From DAIDJM01 sp964250215 (lineage in GTDB: Bacteria; Pseudomonadota; Alphaproteobacteria; Acetobacterales; Acetobacteraceae): a stretch of DNA of 25,315 bases. Of the stretch, positions 1 through 8,293 are shown piece after piece. Where the stretch lies: NCBI GenBank assembly GCA_964250215.1, contig CAXUEX010000027.1:1-25315 (forward strand). Reading direction: 5' to 3'. A program made the translations under genes and the position numbers. Each line of letters starts with the position of its first letter. Position 1 is the stretch's first letter. Under the pieces are notes generated by a model that did no database searches, was not told where the DNA came from, and was given only the letters and a program-made list of their open reading frames with translations.

Positions 1-6
1 CGCGCC

Positions 7-531
7 ATGGTGCCTGCCGCCGCGGCCGCGCTCTGCCTGTTTCTCGCCGCGGCCGGCCCCGAGGCGCCGCTGCTCGACGCGCTGGCGCATGCGCCGGACA
101 CGGCGAGCGCCGCGCAACTGGAACACCGCATCACGCAATCCTGGCACGATGCGGCGACGGATGCCGTGCAGGTGCTGGAAGACCAGGCTTTGCTTGCCGT
201 GCATCTCGGCCAGCCGAAGGAGGCGCTTGCCGATTGCGACGCGGCGCTGCAATTGCAGCCGGAACTCGCCGATCTGTGGCGTCGGCGGGGCGAGGTGCGC
301 TTCGTGCTCGGCGACGAGCCGGGCGCGGCGGCCGATCTGGCGCAGGCGCTGGCGCGCGAGAAGCGGGAATTCCCGGCGCTGGCCGCGCTTTCGCGGCTGG
401 AGCAGGCGCGCGGCCACGATCGCGAGGCGCTGGAAGTGTGGCAGCGTTTCCTGGAAGTCGACCCCAAGTCGCCAGGCGGCGAGGCAAGGCTGAAAGCGCT
501 GCGGACAAAGGTTGAGGGTCAGGCGCTGTAG
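7..531 (+). CDS. Tetratricopeptide-repeat protein, probably secreted
   Basis: The product is 174 residues from an ATG at position 7, but the frame is open to the window edge, so the true start may lie further upstream. The N-terminus (residues 2-17, Ala/Leu-rich) looks like a signal peptide or membrane segment. Residues about 55-155 contain TPR-like helical repeats: one unit around QALLAVHLGQPKEALADCDA, then ADLWRRRGEVRFVLGDEPGA, then a third ending in EVWQRFLEVDP. TPR proteins are protein-protein scaffolds; no enzymatic motif is visible and no specific partner can be named. It ends 62 bp before gyrA and may be cotranscribed with it or with genes outside the window. The TPR assignment is fairly secure, the function unknown. 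Confidence 0.7.
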   Translation: MVPAAAAALCLFLAAAGPEAPLLDALAHAPDTASAAQLEHRITQSWHDAATDAVQVLEDQALLAVHLGQPKEALADCDAALQLQPELADLWRRRGEVRFVLGDEPGAAADLAQALAREKREFPALAALSRLEQARGHDREALEVWQRFLEVDPKSPGGEARLKALRTKVEGQAL

Positions 532-593
532 AATTACTTAAGGTTCTCAGGGAGGCGCTTCGCCTTCTTCTATCCCGCAAACAGGCGCCAATT

Positions 594-3347
594 TTGACCG
601 AAGACACCGACAAAACGCTGCTGCCCGTGACGCTAGAGGAGGAGATGCAGCGCTCCTACCTCGATTACGCGATGAGCGTGATCGTCAGCCGCGCGCTGCC
701 CGATGCGCGCGACGGGCTGAAACCGGTGCACCGCCGCATCCTGTTCGGCATGAACGAGGCCGGCAACACCGCCGACAAGCCGTATCGCAAATCGGCCCGC
801 ATCGTCGGCGACGTGATGGGCAAATACCATCCGCACGGCGACAGCGCGATTTATGACGCCGCGGTGCGCATGGCACAGCCGTTCTCCATGCGCGTGCCGT
901 TGATCGATGGGCAGGGCAATTTCGGCAGCGTGGATGGCGATCCGCCGGCAGCCATGCGCTACACCGAAATCCGGCTGGCGCGCGCCGCGCAATTGTTGCT
1001 GGCGGATATCGACCGCGACACGGTGGATTTCGTTGCGAACTACGACGAGAGCGAACAGGAGCCGCGTGTGCTCCCCGCCGCGTTTCCGAACCTGCTGATC
1101 AACGGCGCCGAAGGCATCGCGGTGGGCATGGCAACGCGCATTCCGCCGCACAACCCGGGCGAAATCATCGATGCGACGCTGGCGCTGATCGCCGATCCGG
1201 CCACCTCGCTCGAGACGCTGATGCAGATCGTGCCGGGCCCGGACTTTCCCACCGGCGGCATCATCCTGGGCCGCTCCGGCATCCGCAGCGCTTTCGAGGG
1301 CGGCCGCGGCAGCGTGGTGATCCGCGCGCGCGCCGAGTTCGAGGAAATCCGCCGCGACCGCACCGCGATCATCATTACCGAACTGCCGTACCAGGTGAAC
1401 AAGGCGACGCTGCAGGAGCGCATCGCCGAGCTGGTGCGCGCCAAACAGATCGAAGGCATCGGCGAGATCCGCGACGAGAGCGACCGTTCCGGCATGCGCG
1501 TGGTCATCGAGCTGCGGCGCGATGCAACGCCGGAAGTGGTGCTGAACCAGCTCTATCGTTTCACGCAGATGCAGGTTTCGTTCGGTGTGAACATGCTGGC
1601 GTTGGATCAGGGTCGGCCGCGCACACTGGGTTTGCGCGATGCACTGCTGAGTTTCATCGTGTTCCGCGAGGACGTTATTCTCCGCCGCAGCCGGCACGAT
1701 CTGGCAAAAGCGCGGGAGCGCGCGCACCTGCTGGTAGGTTATTCGATCGCGGTGGCGAATATCGACGAGGTGATCCGGCTGATCCGCGCCAGCGCCGATG
1801 CGGCGGCGGCCCGCGCGGCACTGCTGGCGCGCGATTGGCCGGCGGCGGATGTGGCAAGCCTGCTTGCGTTGATCGAAGATTCCGGCAACGCCCTGCGCGA
1901 CGGCACCGTGCGCCTGACCGATGCGCAGGCGCGCGGCATTCTCGATCTTAGACTGCAACGGCTTACCGGGCTTGAGCGGGAGAAGATCGGCCAGGAGCTG
2001 GGGGAAGTGGCGGCGAAGATTGCCGAGCTGCTGGACATCATCGGTAGCCGGCCGCGCCGGCTGGAAGTGATGCAGGAGGAGCTGGCCAAGGTTCGCGCGG
2101 AGATCGCCGTGCCGCGGCTGACCGCGATCGTGGATGCGGTGGCCGATCAGGACGACGAAAACCTGATCGAGCCAGGCCAGATGGTGGTGACCATCACGCG
2201 CGACGGCTTCATCAAGCGGACGCCACTTGAAACGTTCCGCGCACAGAACCGTGGCGGCCGTGGCCGCACTGCGGCCGGCACGCGGGGCGACGATATCGTG
2301 CAGCGCAGCTTCAATGCGCATACGCACCAGTTTGTGCTGTTCTTCACCAGCGGCGGCAAGGCGTTCCGCGAAAAAGTCTGGCGCCTGCCGGAAGCATCGC
2401 CCACCGCAAAGGGCCGCGCACTGGTCAATCTGCTGCCCGAACTCGGCGCCGACCAGATCACCACCGTGCTGCCGCTGCCGCAGGACGAAACCTTGTGGGA
2501 CAGCCTGCACCTGGTGTTCGCGACCGCCAGCGGCACGGTGCGGCGCAACCGGCTTTCCGATTTCGGCCGTGTGCGCACCAGCGGCCTGATCGCGATGAAG
2601 CTGGAAGAAGGCGACCGGCTGATCGGCGTGGCCACCTGCCGCGAAGGCGACGACGTTTTTCTGGCAACTCGGCAGGGCCGCTGCATCCGTTTTCAGATCA
2701 CCGACGACACGCTGCGCGTGTTTGCCGGCCGCGAGAGCGCGGGCGTACGTGCGATCCGGCTGGCGCGCGGCGACGAGGCGAATTCGCTGGCGGTGCTGCG
2801 CCATGTCGAGGCGAACGTCGCCGAGCGTGCCGCCTATCTGCGCGTTGCGGCGCAGCGCCGGCGCAGCAGCGGCTACGAGGAAGAAGCGGCGGAAGTGGCG
2901 GCCGAAGCAGAGGGCGAGGAGGAGGCCGCTTCCGACGTTGCGCTGACGCCGGAGCGTGTGGCCGAGCTCGACGGCGCCGAGGAAATCCTGCTCACGGTGA
3001 CGAATGGCGGCTTCGGCAAGCGCAGCTCCGCCTACGATTACCGCGTTTCCGGGCGCGGTGGCGTGGGCATCGCGAATATCCTGCTCGCGCCGCGCAACGG
3101 AACCGAAGCGGTCGCAACTCTGCCGGTGCGCCGCGGCGACGATGTGATGCTGATCACCGATACCGGTCGCCTGATCCGGCTGCCGGCCGATCAGGTGCGC
3201 ATCACCGCGCGCTCCACCATGGGTGTGACGCTGCTGCGGCTGGACGATGGCGAGCGCATCACCAGCGTGTTCCCGGTTATCGACGAACCCGCCGATGACA
3301 GCGCGGCCGCGCCCGATGCGGCGCCAGAGAGCGAACCCGATGCGTGA
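594..3347 (+). CDS. gyrA: DNA gyrase subunit A
   Basis: Catalytic subunit of the type II topoisomerase that, with GyrB, introduces negative supercoils. The 917-residue product starts at a TTG (594); no ATG or GTG fits before the conserved LEEEMQRSYLDYAMSVIVSR block, and the ribosome site is weak. The quinolone region KYHPHGDSAIYD carries Ser84 and Asp88, the sensitive-type residues (E. coli 83 and 87). The catalytic tyrosine is Tyr123 in AAMRYTEIRL. The GyrA box QNRGGRG is at residues 551-557, which separates gyrase from ParC. The C-terminal beta-pinwheel follows, interrupted near residues 750-800 by a basic then very acidic, Glu/Ala-rich insertion. The end overlaps coaD by 8 bp, implying an operon. 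A candidate minus-10 hexamer TAGAAT lies at 529-534 without a good minus-35. Confidence 0.97.
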   Translation: MTEDTDKTLLPVTLEEEMQRSYLDYAMSVIVSRALPDARDGLKPVHRRILFGMNEAGNTADKPYRKSARIVGDVMGKYHPHGDSAIYDAAVRMAQPFSMRVPLIDGQGNFGSVDGDPPAAMRYTEIRLARAAQLLLADIDRDTVDFVANYDESEQEPRVLPAAFPNLLINGAEGIAVGMATRIPPHNPGEIIDATLALIADPATSLETLMQIVPGPDFPTGGIILGRSGIRSAFEGGRGSVVIRARAEFEEIRRDRTAIIITELPYQVNKATLQERIAELVRAKQIEGIGEIRDESDRSGMRVVIELRRDATPEVVLNQLYRFTQMQVSFGVNMLALDQGRPRTLGLRDALLSFIVFREDVILRRSRHDLAKARERAHLLVGYSIAVANIDEVIRLIRASADAAAARAALLARDWPAADVASLLALIEDSGNALRDGTVRLTDAQARGILDLRLQRLTGLEREKIGQELGEVAAKIAELLDIIGSRPRRLEVMQEELAKVRAEIAVPRLTAIVDAVADQDDENLIEPGQMVVTITRDGFIKRTPLETFRAQNRGGRGRTAAGTRGDDIVQRSFNAHTHQFVLFFTSGGKAFREKVWRLPEASPTAKGRALVNLLPELGADQITTVLPLPQDETLWDSLHLVFATASGTVRRNRLSDFGRVRTSGLIAMKLEEGDRLIGVATCREGDDVFLATRQGRCIRFQITDDTLRVFAGRESAGVRAIRLARGDEANSLAVLRHVEANVAERAAYLRVAAQRRRSSGYEEEAAEVAAEAEGEEEAASDVALTPERVAELDGAEEILLTVTNGGFGKRSSAYDYRVSGRGGVGIANILLAPRNGTEAVATLPVRRGDDVMLITDTGRLIRLPADQVRITARSTMGVTLLRLDDGERITSVFPVIDEPADDSAAAPDAAPESEPDA

Positions 3348-3864
3348 GCGCGTTGGGCTCTATCCCGGCACCTTCGATCCGATCACGAACGGGCACATCG
3401 ACATCATTTTCCGCGCCGCGCGGCTGGTGGACCGCCTGGTGGTGGGCGTTGCGCGCAACGCCGGCAAAGGGCCGCTTTTTCCGGTGGGTGAGCGGCTGGC
3501 GCTGGTGCGCGACGAATGCGCCCTCGTCACGCAGAAATCCGGCACGCGCATCGAGGTTGAGAGTTTCGATACGCTGCTCATCGAGTTCGCGCGCTCGCTG
3601 GGTGCGTCCATGATCATCCGCGGCCTGCGCGCGGTTTCGGATTTCGACTACGAATTCCAGATGGCCGGCATGAACTGGCGGCTGGACCACGCGATCGAAA
3701 CCGTGTTCCTGATGGCGAGCGAACGCCACCAGTTCATCTCCTCACGCTTCGTGAAGGAGATCGCACGGCTCGGCGGCGACGTATCCAGCTTTGTGCCGGC
3801 ACTGACGCTGGCGCGCACACTGGAACGCGTAACCAAAGATGGGGAAGACGATGTTCAGACGTAA
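3340..3864 (+). CDS. coaD: Phosphopantetheine adenylyltransferase
   Basis: Transfers AMP from ATP to 4'-phosphopantetheine to make dephospho-CoA, the penultimate step of coenzyme A synthesis, in the cytoplasm. The product is 174 residues, slightly above the usual 160. The nucleotidyltransferase signature GTFDPITNGH (TNGH at residues 16-19) is at the N-terminus, IIRGLRAVSDFDYE lies in the middle and ISSRFVKEIA near residue 130 is the second nucleotide-binding motif. The ATG at 3340 is chosen because the protein then begins directly with the conserved MRERVGLYPGTFDP; an upstream in-frame ATG at 3247 would only add residues read out of frame from gyrA. The start overlaps the gyrA stop by 8 bp, and the end overlaps the next gene, so translation is probably coupled. 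Confidence 0.95.
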   Translation: MRERVGLYPGTFDPITNGHIDIIFRAARLVDRLVVGVARNAGKGPLFPVGERLALVRDECALVTQKSGTRIEVESFDTLLIEFARSLGASMIIRGLRAVSDFDYEFQMAGMNWRLDHAIETVFLMASERHQFISSRFVKEIARLGGDVSSFVPALTLARTLERVTKDGEDDVQT

Positions 3865-4414
3865 CCTGCTTGCCATTACCACGGGAGTTCTCATGACCGC
3901 CACCGCCGCCGCCGCCCAGACGGGCGCGGAGAAGCTCGATCCGCAGAACACGGTTTACCTCGACCTGAAATCGGGCCGCGTGGTGATCAAGCTGCTGCCC
4001 GATATCGCGCCCAAGCACGTGGAGCGCGTGAAGCTGCTCTGCCATGAGCATTTCTACGACAACACGCCGTTCCACCGCGTGATCCCCGGCTTCATGGCGC
4101 AAGGCGGCGATCCCACCGGCACCGGCCAGGGCGGCAGCAAATATCCCGATCTGCCCGCCGAATTCAGCAACACGCAGCATTTCCTGCGCGGCACGGTGGG
4201 CGCCGCGCGCACCGCCAATCCCAACAGCGCAAACAGCCAGTTCTTCATCATGTTCGCGCCCTCGTCGCATCTGGATGGCCAGTACACGATCTGGGGTCAG
4301 GTGGTGGACGGCATGCAGTATGTCGATCAGATCAAGTCGAGCGACGACGGTTCGGGCCTGGTCTCGAACCCCGACCGCATCGTGAAGATGCGTCTGGCGG
4401 CCGACGAAAAATAA
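3851..4414 (+). CDS. Peptidylprolyl isomerase, cyclophilin type, exported
   Basis: Cyclophilin-type prolyl cis-trans isomerase that assists protein folding. A signal peptide (MFRRNLLAITTGVLMTATAAAA) suggests periplasmic action. Core motifs are FHRVIPGFMAQGGDPTGTG with the catalytic Arg, and NSANSQFFIM and LDGQYTIWGQVVDGM, which are classical cyclophilin signatures. I prefer the ATG at 3851 (187 residues) over that at 3839 because GGGGAAG at 3841-3847 is a strong ribosome site at the right distance and the protein then starts with the basic n-region. It overlaps coaD by 14 bp and so forms the third gene of gyrA-coaD-ppiase, an arrangement I recall from other alphaproteobacteria. It resembles PpiA, but I leave the symbol blank because several paralogues exist. 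Confidence 0.93.
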   Translation: MFRRNLLAITTGVLMTATAAAAQTGAEKLDPQNTVYLDLKSGRVVIKLLPDIAPKHVERVKLLCHEHFYDNTPFHRVIPGFMAQGGDPTGTGQGGSKYPDLPAEFSNTQHFLRGTVGAARTANPNSANSQFFIMFAPSSHLDGQYTIWGQVVDGMQYVDQIKSSDDGSGLVSNPDRIVKMRLAADEK

Positions 4415-4467
4415 GCGGGGGGGAAAATAACCGGGAGATGGAATAAGCGCATCGCGTCTCCGTCTAG

Positions 4468-4517
4468 GGATGCGCGGGTCCGCCTGGCCAGAACGGCCCG
4501 GGCCGGCCCGCGCATCC
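4468..4517. repeat. 11-bp inverted repeat, possible terminator or leader hairpin
   Basis: GGATGCGCGGG at 4468-4478 is followed after 28 nt by its exact complement CCCGCGCATCC at 4507-4517. The loop contains another GC palindrome (GGCCCGGGCC around 4496-4504). It lies between the peptidylprolyl isomerase stop (4414) and the ribosome site of the TIGR03118 gene (start 4533). There is no T-tract after it, so it is not a classical intrinsic terminator; a 5'-leader structure or a protein-binding site is equally possible. Confidence 0.55.
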
Positions 4518-4532
4518 GACAGAGGCCTCCCC

Positions 4533-5606
4533 ATGCCGCCTTTCCGTATTGCTGCCTGCGCCACGGCGCTTGCGCTCGGCGCCCTGCCGGCGCTGGCGGG
4601 CTCCATCGTGCAAACCAATCTCGTCTCCGACGGCACGATCCCAGCACCCATCACGGATCCGAACCTGGTCAATCCCTGGGGCATTTCGTATTCGCCAACC
4701 GGGCCGTTCTGGGTTTCCGACAACCACACCGGCCTTACCACGCTCTATAACGGCGAAGGCCAGATCCAGAACCTGGTGGTCACCATTCCGCCGGCCGCCG
4801 GCGCCACGGGCCCATCCGCCCCCACCGGCCAGGCGTTCAATGCCACCACCGACTTCGTGGTGAGCGGCAATGGCCAGAGCGGCCCGGCGGCGTTCCTGTT
4901 CGCCACCGAGAACGGCACGATTTCCGGCTGGTCGCCGAGCGTCGATCTCATGAACGCGGTCAATGCCATCGATAACTCCGCCAGCAACGCGGTGTACAAA
5001 GGCCTGGCGCTCTACAGCGACAGCACCGGCAATTATCTGCTCGCCGCAAACTTCCGCGCCGGGCTCGTGGAAGTCTATGACGGCAGCTTCCACCTCGTCA
5101 CCAAGTTCCGCGACAACGGCCGGGGTGCGAAGCTGCCGCCGATCCCTTCGACGTATTCGCCGTTCAACGTCGCGGTATTCGGCAACCGCATTTTCGTCAC
5201 CTACGCCAAGGTGGATGCCTCGCGGCACGACAATCTGGACGGGCCCGGCACAGGCTTTGTTGACGAAGTGCGCATCGATGGCGAACTGATGCGCCGCATC
5301 GCCTCGCACGGCTCGCTCAGCGCGCCCTGGGGCATGGCAAAGGCGCCGGCGAACTGGGGCAAGTTCGCGAATGCGCTGCTGGTCGGCAATTTCGGCAACG
5401 GCTGGATCGACGCCTATCGCATCGCCGATGGCGCCTTTCTGGGCTTGCTGAAAACACCCAGCGGCTCGTTGGTTACGATACCCGGCCTGTGGGGCCTGAT
5501 CCGCGGCAATGGCGGTGCCGGGGGCAGCCGTTCGGAGGTGTATTTCGCGGCCGGCCCCAGCCGCGAAAAGCATGGGCTGTTCGGCAGCCTCACCTACGTG
5601 CCGTAG
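4533..5606 (+). CDS. TIGR03118 family secreted protein
   Basis: The 357-residue product from the ATG at 4533 begins with a clear signal peptide (residues 1-22, ending ALPALA) preceded by AGAGG at 4521-4525. An upstream in-frame ATG at 4470 lies inside the inverted repeat and would spoil the signal peptide. The mature part has repeated short motifs typical of a beta-propeller, such as NPWGISYSPTGPFWVSDN near the start and SAPWGMAKAP and GLWGLIRGNG later, together with NALLVGNFGNGWIDAY. This pattern fits the TIGR03118 family of exported proteins with no assigned biochemical role. No PEP-CTERM or sortase tail is present. It lies 82 bp upstream of an ECF sigma gene, which may indicate cell-envelope or stress context, but this is inference. 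Confidence 0.8.
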   Translation: MPPFRIAACATALALGALPALAGSIVQTNLVSDGTIPAPITDPNLVNPWGISYSPTGPFWVSDNHTGLTTLYNGEGQIQNLVVTIPPAAGATGPSAPTGQAFNATTDFVVSGNGQSGPAAFLFATENGTISGWSPSVDLMNAVNAIDNSASNAVYKGLALYSDSTGNYLLAANFRAGLVEVYDGSFHLVTKFRDNGRGAKLPPIPSTYSPFNVAVFGNRIFVTYAKVDASRHDNLDGPGTGFVDEVRIDGELMRRIASHGSLSAPWGMAKAPANWGKFANALLVGNFGNGWIDAYRIADGAFLGLLKTPSGSLVTIPGLWGLIRGNGGAGGSRSEVYFAAGPSREKHGLFGSLTYVP

Positions 5607-5688
5607 CGGTTCCGCCGCGCGGTCAACCGGCTTAGCGTATCGGCATGGGAAGCTATGCGATCCTTCGCGCCAGACCGGGTCTGTGCCG

Positions 5689-6222
5689 ATGAATCCGGCC
5701 TCCCATGCCGAGTTCCGCCGCGGTCTGATCCGGGAGTTGCCGCGGTTGCGACGCTATGCGCTTGGGCTGGCCGGCAATGCGCCGGCCGCCGACGACCTGG
5801 TGCAGGATTGCATCGAACGCGCCTTGCGCGGCGCTGCGAGTCTCGAGCGGCCGGAGCGCATCGGCGCGTGGCTGCGGCAGATCCTGCACAATCTGTTCCT
5901 GGACCAGTTGCGCCGCCGCGGCGGTGTCGGCTGGAAGGTGGATATTGCCGACATCGACAACGATCTATCCTGGAGCACACGTCCTGCCGATACGGAGATG
6001 CATGAGCTGGTCAAGGCTCTTCAACACCTGAACCCGGAGCACCGGCAGATTTTGCTGCTGGCGGGCGTGGAGGGGCTGAGCTACCGCGAAATCGGCGAGG
6101 AGCTCCGCGTGCCGCTCGGCACGGTGATGTCGCGCCTGGCGCGGGCCCGCGAGCGGCTGCGTGCGGCGCTCGCCGGCGCGGAGCGCATCGTGGTGCCGCT
6201 ACAGCCGGGTGCCGCGCGATGA
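5689..6222 (+). CDS. ECF-type RNA polymerase sigma factor
   Basis: A sigma-70 family extracytoplasmic-function factor of 177 residues. Region 2 (about residues 10-80) includes the polymerase-binding DDLVQDCIERAL and the minus-10-recognition helix around IGAWLRQILHNLFLDQLRR. Region 4 (about 107-162) has LNPEHRQILLLAGVEGLSYR and the helix-turn-helix IGEELRVPLGTVMSRLARAR. The ATG at 5689 gives the standard ECF length; longer in-frame starts run back into the preceding gene. The stop overlaps the anti-sigma start as ATGA (6219-6222), so the two are almost certainly cotranslated. The regulon is unknown. I could not identify a convincing autoregulated ECF promoter in the 82 bp upstream. Confidence 0.93.
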   Translation: MNPASHAEFRRGLIRELPRLRRYALGLAGNAPAADDLVQDCIERALRGAASLERPERIGAWLRQILHNLFLDQLRRRGGVGWKVDIADIDNDLSWSTRPADTEMHELVKALQHLNPEHRQILLLAGVEGLSYREIGEELRVPLGTVMSRLARARERLRAALAGAERIVVPLQPGAAR

Positions 6223-6956
6223 GCGGAGCGGATCGCGTTTCCGAGCTGGACCTGCACGCCTTCCTGGATGGCGAGCTACCCGAAGCCCGCATGGCGGAAA
6301 TCGCCGCGGCACTGGAACGCGACCCGGCCCTGGCCGAGCGGCTCGCCGGCTTCGCGGCGGACCAGAAACGGCTGGCCGCGACGCTCGGGCCGCTCGAACA
6401 CCGGGCTCTGCCGGCGCGTTGGACGGCACGTATCGAAAACGCGAGCCCGGCGCGGCAAAGCCCGGTTCGGCCGGCGCTGGCGATCGCCGCATCCATCCTG
6501 CTGCTGGTGGCTGGCGGATTTGGGCTGCGCTGGGCGTTGGCGCCGGCGGGCATTCTGCAAAGCGCGTCGCTCGCACGGTCGGGGGATATGCCGGCGGCGG
6601 CAAGCTACGATGCGGCGGCGCTGACCGATCCCGGCGCGCGGCGGGCGTTGTTGCGCGCCGCGCTGGGCATGGATGTGCGGGTGCCCGATCTCTCCCGGGC
6701 CGGCTACCATCTGGTGGCGATGAAGCTTTACGGGGGCCATGCCGTAGGATTGCAGTACCGGAACGCAGCCGCGCGGGAGCTGACGATGTTCCTGCGCCGT
6801 TCCGATGGCACCGCGCGCTTCGACCTGCTGCGGCAAGGCAAGCTGCGCGTGTGCCTGTGGCAAGACGATGTGATCGGCGCGGTGCTGAGCGGCGAGATGA
6901 GCGCGGGCGAGATGATGCGCGTGGCCAGCCTGGCCTATTCCGAACTGAACATCTGA
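6219..6956 (+). CDS. Transmembrane anti-sigma factor
   Basis: The 245-residue partner of the ECF sigma factor encoded immediately upstream, with a 4-bp ATGA overlap. The N-terminal 60 residues (LDLHAFLDGELPEARMAEI onward) are the sigma-binding type of domain seen in membrane anti-sigma factors, in which zinc-type members carry HxxxCxxC. Here no cysteine is present, so redox sensing through that motif is excluded. One membrane helix lies at about residues 85-107. The remaining about 135 residues should be periplasmic and include a single cysteine in KLRVCLWQDD. The topology suggests release of the sigma factor in response to an envelope signal, by proteolysis or a conformational change; the signal is unknown. 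Confidence 0.88.
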   Translation: MSGADRVSELDLHAFLDGELPEARMAEIAAALERDPALAERLAGFAADQKRLAATLGPLEHRALPARWTARIENASPARQSPVRPALAIAASILLLVAGGFGLRWALAPAGILQSASLARSGDMPAAASYDAAALTDPGARRALLRAALGMDVRVPDLSRAGYHLVAMKLYGGHAVGLQYRNAAARELTMFLRRSDGTARFDLLRQGKLRVCLWQDDVIGAVLSGEMSAGEMMRVASLAYSELNI

Positions 6957-6964
6957 TGCCCGCA

Positions 6965-8287
6965 CTACCGGATCGCGTTCGCCGCCAGCGCATCGGCGCT
7001 GAACACGTCGGGCGCGTGCGGCGCGGTGACACGATAGTCGGCGCGGCCGCGTTCCAGCACGAAATCCGCCACGTAGCCGCCGAGCAGCAGATCGTAAACG
7101 AACTGCGTGCCGGTGATTGTTGTGGGAACCTCCGGCAGGTTCAGCATCGTGCCGTGGCCGTATTTCCACAGATGCCCGTCTTCGTCCCAGGAATCGCTTG
7201 CCAGCACCAGCCAGGTATCCTCGTCGATATACAGCCGGCGGCGCGCCACCACATGGTGCTTGCCAGCGGCCACAATGCCTTCCACCACCCAGACGCGGTG
7301 CAGCTCGTAGCGCAGCCAATCGGCATTTTCGTGCCGCGCGCCCAGGAACGATATCGGTCCGGCCGCATAAAGCCGATCGTTGTCGTAAGGCACATACATC
7401 TCGCGCTTGCCGAGAATGCGGAAATCGTAGCGGTCGGGGCCGCCGAAGAACAGATAGTATTCGTCCAGCGCCTCGATGCCTTCGGCGTCGGCATCGGGCG
7501 TGTCGTAGGACAGCGAAGGCGCCTTGCGCACGCGGTGCTCGCCGGGCAGATACCGCCAGGCGACGTAGTCGTCGCGGGCGGTATCGATCGGCTGCCAGGC
7601 CACGTAACCTTCGCCCACGCGCTCGGGCGGCGCATCCTGCACGCGGCGGGTCTTGAAATAATACCGCCCGAACCCGTCGGCGGTGGCACCGGGGAAATAA
7701 TACGGAAAGTCGGTTGTTTCGCGATAGGCCGCCGTGCGCACCACGCTGCCGTCGCCGGCCGCGACATAGGTGCCGACATGCGCCTCACGCGCCGCACCCC
7801 AGAAGGCCAGCAGATGGTTCCACACGATCTCGGTGCCGGATTGCGGTATCGGAAACGGAATGGCGCCGGCCGCGCCGGAAACGCCGTAGGCGATGCCTTC
7901 CGGCGCCGCTTCCGCTTGCGTGGCGTTGCGCGCGGCCGCCGCATAGACTTGCGCGGGGAACACGGCGCTGCGATGCGTGGGATAGATATTCATGCGGAAA
8001 TCGGCATATTTCCGGAACAGTGCCAGCGCGCCCTCGGGCAGCCGGCCGGCATATTGCGCGGCATTTGCAGCATCGATCGTAAGGATGGGCGTCTCGCGCG
8101 CCAACGCGCCGGGCGATATCGGCGCGCCGTCCCATGCCGGGATCGTGCCCTCGCGATTGCCGGCACGCTCGGCACCGATCGGCGTCAGGTCGGTGCCAAG
8201 CCGCGCGGCCTGTTGCGCCGGCACGGCAGCGGTGAGCCACAATAGCGCCAACGTGCAGGCCAAGGCTCGGGAATTCCAGCAAACCAT
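6965..8287 (-). CDS. DUF1329 domain outer-membrane-associated protein
   Basis: The 440-residue product starts with a signal peptide (residues 1-24, ending AVPAQ), followed by the DUF1329 pattern: RLGTDLTPIGAERAGN near the N-terminus, YPTHRSAVFP, then the WYYLPGQRRV-like segment WRYLPGEHRVRKAPSLSYD. The C-terminal half has YELHRVWVVEG and RRLYIDEDTW, motifs of a LolA-like lipid-binding fold. Family members usually sit beside DUF1302 proteins and MMPL/RND exporters and are thought to help move lipophilic compounds across the envelope; that role is not proven. The start at 8287 is only 6 bp from the divergent DUF1302 start, and the ribosome site GGAGTGG (complement of 8299-8305) lies inside the DUF1302 coding sequence. 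The stop is 8 bp from the converging anti-sigma gene. Confidence 0.9.
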   Translation of the reverse strand: MVCWNSRALACTLALLWLTAAVPAQQAARLGTDLTPIGAERAGNREGTIPAWDGAPISPGALARETPILTIDAANAAQYAGRLPEGALALFRKYADFRMNIYPTHRSAVFPAQVYAAAARNATQAEAAPEGIAYGVSGAAGAIPFPIPQSGTEIVWNHLLAFWGAAREAHVGTYVAAGDGSVVRTAAYRETTDFPYYFPGATADGFGRYYFKTRRVQDAPPERVGEGYVAWQPIDTARDDYVAWRYLPGEHRVRKAPSLSYDTPDADAEGIEALDEYYLFFGGPDRYDFRILGKREMYVPYDNDRLYAAGPISFLGARHENADWLRYELHRVWVVEGIVAAGKHHVVARRRLYIDEDTWLVLASDSWDEDGHLWKYGHGTMLNLPEVPTTITGTQFVYDLLLGGYVADFVLERGRADYRVTAPHAPDVFSADALAANAIR

Positions 8288-8293
8288 GGACGC

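Noticed and set aside
633..2804. Very long open frame on the minus strand opposite gyrA
   Set aside because: It mirrors the strong codon bias of gyrA; its translation is rich in His, Arg and Gln with no recognisable domain.
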